Positions 1-7,597 of a stretch of DNA of 7,597 bases are shown piece after piece. The stretch is from Chloroflexi bacterium RBG_16_56_11. Its GTDB lineage: Bacteria > Chloroflexota > Dehalococcoidia > Dehalococcoidales > RBG-16-60-22. The notes under the pieces are model-generated. The model was not told the DNA's origin. It did no database searches and saw nothing but the letters and a program-made list of their open reading frames with translations. How positions within the stretch are numbered: the first letter of the stretch is position 1; every line of letters starts with the position of its first letter. Location: the NCBI GenBank assembly GCA_001796865.1, contig MGNQ01000002.1, positions 1-7,597 of the forward strand, read 5' to 3'. The position numbers and the translations under genes are program-made.

Positions 1-28
1 TGAGAGGGATTTTTAAAGAGGAGTGCCC

Positions 29-101
29 GAGAGGGGCGTTAGTCCCTCTCCCTTTTCCCTCCCCCTCTCCGCCAGCGGAGAGGGGGACACAGGGGGGGAG
101 G
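29..101. repeat. GC-rich hairpin repeat block with a polypyrimidine tract
   Basis: Two inverted repeats lie next to each other. A 7-bp stem GAGAGGG (29-35) / CCCTCTC (44-50) has an 8-nt loop. A perfect 11-bp stem CCCCCTCTCCG (61-71) / CGGAGAGGGGG (76-86) has a 4-nt CCAG loop. Bases 43-70 are an unbroken run of 28 pyrimidines, and 77-101 is almost all purine, so the arms of the two hairpins can also pair with each other. Blocks of this kind recur between genes in Dehalococcoidia-type genomes, from memory. The first stem is followed by a C/T stretch rather than a true T-run, so it would be a poor intrinsic terminator for any gene upstream of the window. The block ends about 15 bases before the first possible start codon of the acetyltransferase gene. 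Confidence 0.7.
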
Positions 102-116
102 TTTTAAAAACGTTAT

Positions 117-545
117 TTGAAAAAAGATATGATAATTAGACGTTATTTACCAGAATATGAATCCGCCGTTATAGACCTCTGGCGAAGGTGTAACCTGATA
201 CGTCCCCAGAACAATCCGAAACTGGATATCGAAAGAAAGCTAAAGGTCAATCCGGAGCTTTTTCTGGTAGGACTTATTGATGGTAAAGTAGTAACGTCGG
301 CGATTGGTGGATATGAAGGGCACAGAGGATGGGTGAATTACTTGGGGGTTGATCCCGCTTACCGGAGACAAGGGCTGGGGCGCCAAATGATGGAAGCTGT
401 CCAGAAAAGGCTTCTGGCTATGGGCTGTACGAAAATTAACCTGCAAATACGGACGGACAACCTTGGGGCATTGCAGTTTTACGAGAAAATAGGTTACAAA
501 ATAGATGAGGTCGTCAGCATGGGGAAAAGACTTGTCAATGATTAA
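117..545 (+). CDS. ypeA: GNAT family N-acetyltransferase, YpeA type
   Basis: This is a single-domain GNAT protein that would transfer an acetyl group from acetyl-CoA to an amine; the natural substrate of YpeA-type enzymes is not known to me. The product (142 aa from TTG 117, 138 aa from ATG 129) matches my recollection of E. coli YpeA along its whole length. Shared features are LWRRCNLIRP near residue 21, a DIERK segment at 37-41, GGYEGHRG at 64-71, the YLGVDP strand at 75-80, the acetyl-CoA pyrophosphate-binding loop RRQGLG at 83-88, and the C-terminal FYEKIGY and GKRL motifs. Homology favours the ATG at 129, whose product begins MIIRRY like the YpeA start. The TTG at 117 has a G-rich purine stretch (92-101) at 15 nt, and neither start has an ideal ribosome site. 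GC is lower than in valS (29 of 60 bases in 181-240). The gene stands alone, closed by its own terminator. The family call is firm; the in vivo role is unknown. Confidence 0.9.
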   Translation: MKKDMIIRRYLPEYESAVIDLWRRCNLIRPQNNPKLDIERKLKVNPELFLVGLIDGKVVTSAIGGYEGHRGWVNYLGVDPAYRRQGLGRQMMEAVQKRLLAMGCTKINLQIRTDNLGALQFYEKIGYKIDEVVSMGKRLVND

Positions 546-560
546 TACAATGGAGAGTCC

Positions 561-585
561 AAGAGAGGTTTCACCTCTCTTTTTT
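561..585 (+). terminator. Rho-independent terminator of the acetyltransferase gene
   Basis: A 9-bp stem AAGAGAGGT (561-569) / ACCTCTCTT (573-581) with a TTC loop is followed directly by a T-tract running to 585. It sits 15 nt past the acetyltransferase stop codon, as expected for an intrinsic terminator, and marks that gene as a separate transcription unit from what follows. Confidence 0.85.
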
Positions 586-600
586 AAGTCCCCTTATCAT

Positions 601-630
601 GTCATCCCTGCGAAGGCAGGGATCCAGACT
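601..630. repeat. Left copy of the GTCATTCCCGC-type inverted repeat
   Basis: The element reads GTCATCCCTGC, a GAAG loop, then GGCAGGGATCCAGACT-like sequence. It forms an 8-bp stem (604-611 with 616-623). It ends 5 bases before the ATG of the GIY-YIG gene. Its reverse complement matches the element just past that gene: 13 of 16 positions for the inner arm (615-630 against 933-948) and 9 of 11 for the outer arm (601-611 against 977-987). It leaves no room for a normal Shine-Dalgarno, so the repeat hairpin itself occupies the translation initiation region. Confidence 0.8.
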
Positions 631-635
631 GAAAT

Positions 636-932
636 ATGAATTTGTACTATGTTTATATTATCGCTAGTAAAAGAAATGGCACTTTGTATATCGGTGTCAC
701 AAATAATTTAATCCTAAGAATCGTCGAACATAAAAGTGGTAAAGTTGAAGGTTTCAGTAAAAGATATAAAATAAACCAACTGGTGTATTATGAAGAGACT
801 AATGATATCCTAAGTGCCATCACCCGTGAGAAACAAATGAAGAAATGGAAGCGGGCCTGGAAACTGAGGTTAATTGAAAAGGACAATCCCGACTGGAGAG
901 ACTTATATCAGGATATCGTGGGAGAGAAATAG
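636..932 (+). CDS. Small GIY-YIG nuclease-domain protein (UPF0213-like)
   Basis: The 98-aa product is a stand-alone GIY-YIG domain, the usual size for this small-protein family. The first motif strand is YYVYII (4-9), standing in for the GIY part, and the second is LYIG (17-20). The conserved Arg follows at R28 in LILRIVEH, with H32 behind it. The likely metal-binding glutamate is E65 in TREKQMKKWKR, and N84 begins the NPDW segment near the C-terminus. All key residues expected of an active nuclease appear present. The family cuts DNA; the function of these small free-standing members is largely uncharacterised. There is no recognisable ribosome site, because the left repeat runs to within 5 bases of the ATG. 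The stop codon abuts the right repeat. The AT-rich codon use (about 31% GC over 661-780) contrasts with valS and suggests acquisition from elsewhere. There is no partner gene in the same direction before valS. Confidence 0.85.
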   Translation: MNLYYVYIIASKRNGTLYIGVTNNLILRIVEHKSGKVEGFSKRYKINQLVYYEETNDILSAITREKQMKKWKRAWKLRLIEKDNPDWRDLYQDIVGEK

Positions 933-989
933 AGACTGGATTCCCGCCCTCGGGCTGAACTCGGACTGAAGCCTCCGCGGGAATGACAG
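933..989. repeat. Right copy of the GTCATTCCCGC-type inverted repeat
   Basis: The element begins AGACTGGATTCCCGCC (933-948) immediately after the GIY-YIG stop codon and ends GCGGGAATGACAG (977-989). The arms ATTCCCGC (940-947) and GCGGGAAT (977-984) form a perfect 8-bp stem. Unlike the left copy, which has a 4-nt loop, this one carries 29 bases between the arms. It is the reverse complement of the left copy in both outer and inner arms, with scattered mismatches. Confidence 0.75.
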
Positions 990-1110
990 AGAATAAAGCG
1001 GGAATGACAGCTTCTTGTACGCATCGGGCTCAGATACCGGATTACCGCTGGAGTTTACCAAGTACGCCGATACGGGGTCGGGAATGACAGTGAAAAAGGG
1101 GAATGAATAG
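977..1110. repeat. Direct repeats of the GGGAATGACAG repeat end
   Basis: The 13-mer GCGGGAATGACAG occurs exactly at 977-989 and 998-1010. A near copy, TCGGGAATGACAG, is at 1078-1090, and a weaker one, GGGGAATGAATAG, is at 1098-1110. These look like degenerate partial copies of the same repeat family that flanks the GIY-YIG gene, all in the same orientation as its right end. The space between them (1011-1077) holds no gene or RNA that I recognise. The third and fourth copies lie where the valS promoter would be expected. Confidence 0.6.
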
Positions 1111-1139
1111 AACCAAAAGACTTTACTAGAAAGGTCACC

Positions 1140-3814
<2,675 letters not shown>

Positions 3815-3815
<1 letters not shown>

Positions 3816-4291
3816 TGTTCGAGAGAGTGCTGGTACCGCTGGACGGCTCGAAGGTAGGCGAGGCCGCTTTACCGGTCATCGAGCAACTTGTGGCCAAGCT
3901 GGACCCCGGGTCGAAGGTGGATGTCACGCTCCTGGGGGTAATCACCATGCTGCGGCACTGGGTGGTGGTGGGAGAGGCGAGCGCCCCGGTCTCATATTCG
4001 GAAGAAGAACTGAAAATCATCAAGGACAGGGTGATGGACTACCTGGTGAAAAAGGGAGAGACTCTTAAGGAGGGAGGCGTTAACATCACCACCATCGTCA
4101 AGTCGGGCAACGCCGCCGACGAGATTCTCAAGACCGCCGACGAAGTGAAGGCGAACCTGATAGCCATGTCCACGCACGGGAGATCGGGTCTGAGGCGACT
4201 GGCCTTCGGGAGCATCACGGACAAGGTACTGCACGGCTCGCGGATACCGGTCCTGATGGTGCGGGCTCCCGAGGGCACCATGAACGAGTGA
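3815..4291 (+). CDS. Universal stress protein, UspA family
   Basis: The 158-aa protein is a single Usp domain, a cytosolic nucleotide-binding fold that usually dimerises. The N-terminal strand and loop MFERVLVPLDGS (1-12) carries the conserved Asp (D10) that contacts adenine or ribose in ATP-binding members. NAADEIL (99-105) and the strand NLIAMSTHGRSGL (114-126) are typical. The phosphate-binding loop has G122, nine residues, then G132-S133, which is the ATP-binding type of Usp; S119 replaces the first glycine of the usual GxxG. The domain closes with IPVLMVRAPEG. The ATG overlaps the valS TAA by one base, and the strong ribosome site at 3802-3810 fixes the start. Its role is inferred only from the family: stress or energy-state response. 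The link to valS is one of cotranscription, not an obvious shared pathway. Confidence 0.93.
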
Positions 4292-4312
4292 AAGCCGCGG
4301 CCGGCCCAGATA

Positions 4313-5053
4313 TCATTCAGTGTCGCCGCCGGGGGGTTCGGCGGCGAGGAGACCGGAGACGCCCTTTTTCTGCCACTGGCGCCTCAAGTATTTGAGGGCT
4401 TTCTTGGTGTCACTGGCGATTTTGGCCTTTTCACAGCGTTTCAGACGGTATTTGAAAAGCCAGTACGTAAACTCCTTCAGCCCGGCGAGGTCGATGGACT
4501 TAAGCTGCGGATAGCCTTTTTCTTGCCGGAAGGCTTTTAGTAATTTTTCGCGGGTAGACTCGTATAATCTCTGGCAGGCTTCGGCGGCGGAGTCGCCGCG
4601 GGTCCTCAAGCCGAGCACCCGGCGCTCTTTTTCGATCTCCTCCTGGACGGCCAGAAGCAGCGCTTCCTCGACGGCGACCCCGTAAAAATAGTTCAGGTAC
4701 TGCCCGTACTTGCGTTCGCCGATAAGCCCTTTAACCTCTACCACTGATAACTCCAGCGGCGGTAGACCATGAAAGAGGAGGGCATCCCTTTCATTTTCCG
4801 GGACGAGGCCGTCAACCGCAGCGATGAGCCGCTCCGCCAGCAGGAGCCAGTCGAAAGCCTCGCCATCAATGAGGTAGCGGTAAATGCGTTCCTCACGCAC
4901 CTCCTCGGCGCTGGTCCAGAGTCCGATGGCGCCGAGCAGGGCAAGATACCAGTGCCGGCCCGAAGCGATGGCCTGCCGCAGATAGTCGATGGCCTCGGCG
5001 TCTCGGGAGGAGAGCGCCTCAGTGGCTACCAGGCGACTGTCTTCCTTGACCAC
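4313..5053 (-). CDS. Conserved-looking protein of unknown function
   Basis: I do not recognise a characterised family. Starting from GTG at 5053, the product is 246 aa and contains no internal methionine, so no ATG start is available downstream. The frame stays open upstream to 5209, but that part overlaps the HHH gene in another frame and is low-complexity (Ser/Lys/Pro/Arg), so I take it as spurious. The GTG lies one base beyond the stop codon of the HHH gene, with AGGTG about 10 nt upstream as a possible ribosome site. The protein looks soluble and helical. It has a hydrophobic patch HWYLALLGAIGLW (34-46) too short for a sure membrane helix, acidic helices at 50-95, a Tyr-rich stretch KYGQYLNYFYG (115-125), and a strongly basic C-terminal part (about 194-230, with KYRLKR and KYLRRQWQKK) that could bind nucleic acid. 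It is the last gene of the secA unit, convergent with usp. Confidence 0.8.
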   Translation of the reverse strand: MVKEDSRLVATEALSSRDAEAIDYLRQAIASGRHWYLALLGAIGLWTSAEEVREERIYRYLIDGEAFDWLLLAERLIAAVDGLVPENERDALLFHGLPPLELSVVEVKGLIGERKYGQYLNYFYGVAVEEALLLAVQEEIEKERRVLGLRTRGDSAAEACQRLYESTREKLLKAFRQEKGYPQLKSIDLAGLKEFTYWLFKYRLKRCEKAKIASDTKKALKYLRRQWQKKGVSGLLAAEPPGGDTE

Positions 5054-5054
5054 G

Positions 5055-5348
5055 TTACGGCCGCACCTGTACCGGGCCCGAGCTCTCCGGGAACTCGGCC
5101 TTGAGTTTTTCGTAGTAAGCAAGCCGGCCGGTAGCGACCAGCTCGGTGATTTTTTTGATGATAGCTTCCCCGGCCCCGGGGATTTCACCAAGCCTGTTTT
5201 CCGAGACAAGCTGCGAGACCGTTACGGATAACCCGGTTATGGAACGCGCGACTTTCTCATAGGACCGGATTTTAAAGATGTTGTCCTTCTTGAGGCGGAG
5301 CATGGTGGCGATATCCGCAAAGATAAAAGCGATTTCGGCGTTGGTCAT
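5055..5348 (-). CDS. Stand-alone helix-hairpin-helix protein (PolX N-terminal-like domain)
   Basis: The 97-aa product resembles the N-terminal DNA-binding HHH domain of bacterial PolX and the 8-kDa domain of polymerase beta. It shows NAEIAFIFADIATML (3-17), the IFKIRSYEKVARSI segment (24-37), the hairpin EIPGAGEAI (55-63) followed by IKKITELVATGRL (64-76), and YEKLKAEFP (79-87). In full PolX (about 570 aa) this is followed by further HHH, polymerase and PHP nuclease domains. Here the frame stops after a short tail, and the next gene bears no resemblance to them. It is therefore either a genuine small DNA-binding protein or a residue of a truncated polX. The ATG at 5348 is 2 bases past the secA stop, with GGGAAG at a 5-nt spacing. 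The stop is 1 base before the GTG of the next gene, so all three genes are probably translated in series. Confidence 0.82.
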   Translation of the reverse strand: MTNAEIAFIFADIATMLRLKKDNIFKIRSYEKVARSITGLSVTVSQLVSENRLGEIPGAGEAIIKKITELVATGRLAYYEKLKAEFPESSGPVQVRP

Positions 5349-5350
5349 TG

Positions 5351-7597
<2,247 letters not shown>

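Larger units (their letters stand above)
601..989 (+). mobile_element. Candidate mobile cassette: GIY-YIG gene between inverted repeats
   Basis: The unit consists of the left repeat (601-630), the GIY-YIG reading frame (636-932) and the right repeat (933-989), with almost no other sequence. The two repeats face each other and share both arms. The enclosed gene is about 31% GC (37 of 120 bases in 661-780), against roughly 55% in nearby valS, which points to a separate origin. No transposase, target-site duplication or integrase is visible, so mobility is an inference from the layout. The alternative is a nuclease gene that happened to land in a repeat-rich intergenic region. Confidence 0.4.

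Noticed and set aside
1011..1139. Possible T-box or other amino-acid-responsive leader in front of valS
   Set aside because: No AGGGTGG-type T-box sequence, specifier stem or terminator hairpin with T-run can be found. The region consists of degenerate repeat ends.
4323..4347. Strong GC hairpin near the convergent gene ends as a terminator
   Set aside because: It is inside coding sequence (codons for the Pro-Pro-Gly-Gly tail) and lacks a T-tract on either strand.
5054..5209. N-terminal extension of the unknown - strand protein upstream to an ATG at 5209
   Set aside because: The extension overlaps the HHH gene in another frame and translates to low-complexity Ser/Lys/Pro/Arg sequence. The GTG at 5053 fits the compact gene spacing better.

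Overview
The window looks like a chromosomal stretch of a bacterium, most likely a member of the Chloroflexi class Dehalococcoidia or a relative. This is an inference. It rests on the character of the SecA and valyl-tRNA synthetase proteins, moderately high GC in the core genes (33 of 60 bases in 2281-2340), and the two kinds of intergenic hairpin repeat (CCCTCTCC...GGAGAGGG and GTCATTCCCGC...GCGGGAATCCAG), which I associate with such genomes from memory. No rRNA or other phylogenetic marker is present to settle it.

Left third (1-1139): an accessory-looking segment. A polypyrimidine/polypurine hairpin block (about 29-101) precedes a small GNAT acetyltransferase of the YpeA type (117 or 129 to 545), which ends in a clean intrinsic terminator (561-585). 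Next comes a very AT-rich small GIY-YIG nuclease-like gene (636-932) boxed between inverted copies of a GTCATTCCCGC-type repeat (601-630 and 933-989). Three more partial copies of the repeat end lead up to valS.

Middle (1140-4291, + strand): a two-gene unit. The complete valS (valyl-tRNA synthetase, 891 aa) has a stop codon that overlaps the start of a universal stress protein gene (TAATG), with a strong Shine-Dalgarno inside the end of valS.

Right half (4313-7597, - strand): a tightly packed unit read towards valS/usp. It holds secA (5' end cut off by the window edge), a 97-aa protein that is only the N-terminal helix-hairpin-helix domain known from PolX DNA polymerases, and a 246-aa protein I do not recognise. 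Gaps between these genes are 2 and 1 bases. The two units converge tail to tail with 21 bases between the stop codons and no visible terminator.

I see no CRISPR array, tRNA, rRNA, prophage or classical transposase, and no clear new multi-gene system. The points most worth checking are the GIY-YIG gene enclosed by inverted repeats, the small HHH plus unknown gene pair behind secA, and a divergent segment in the SecA two-helix-finger region.
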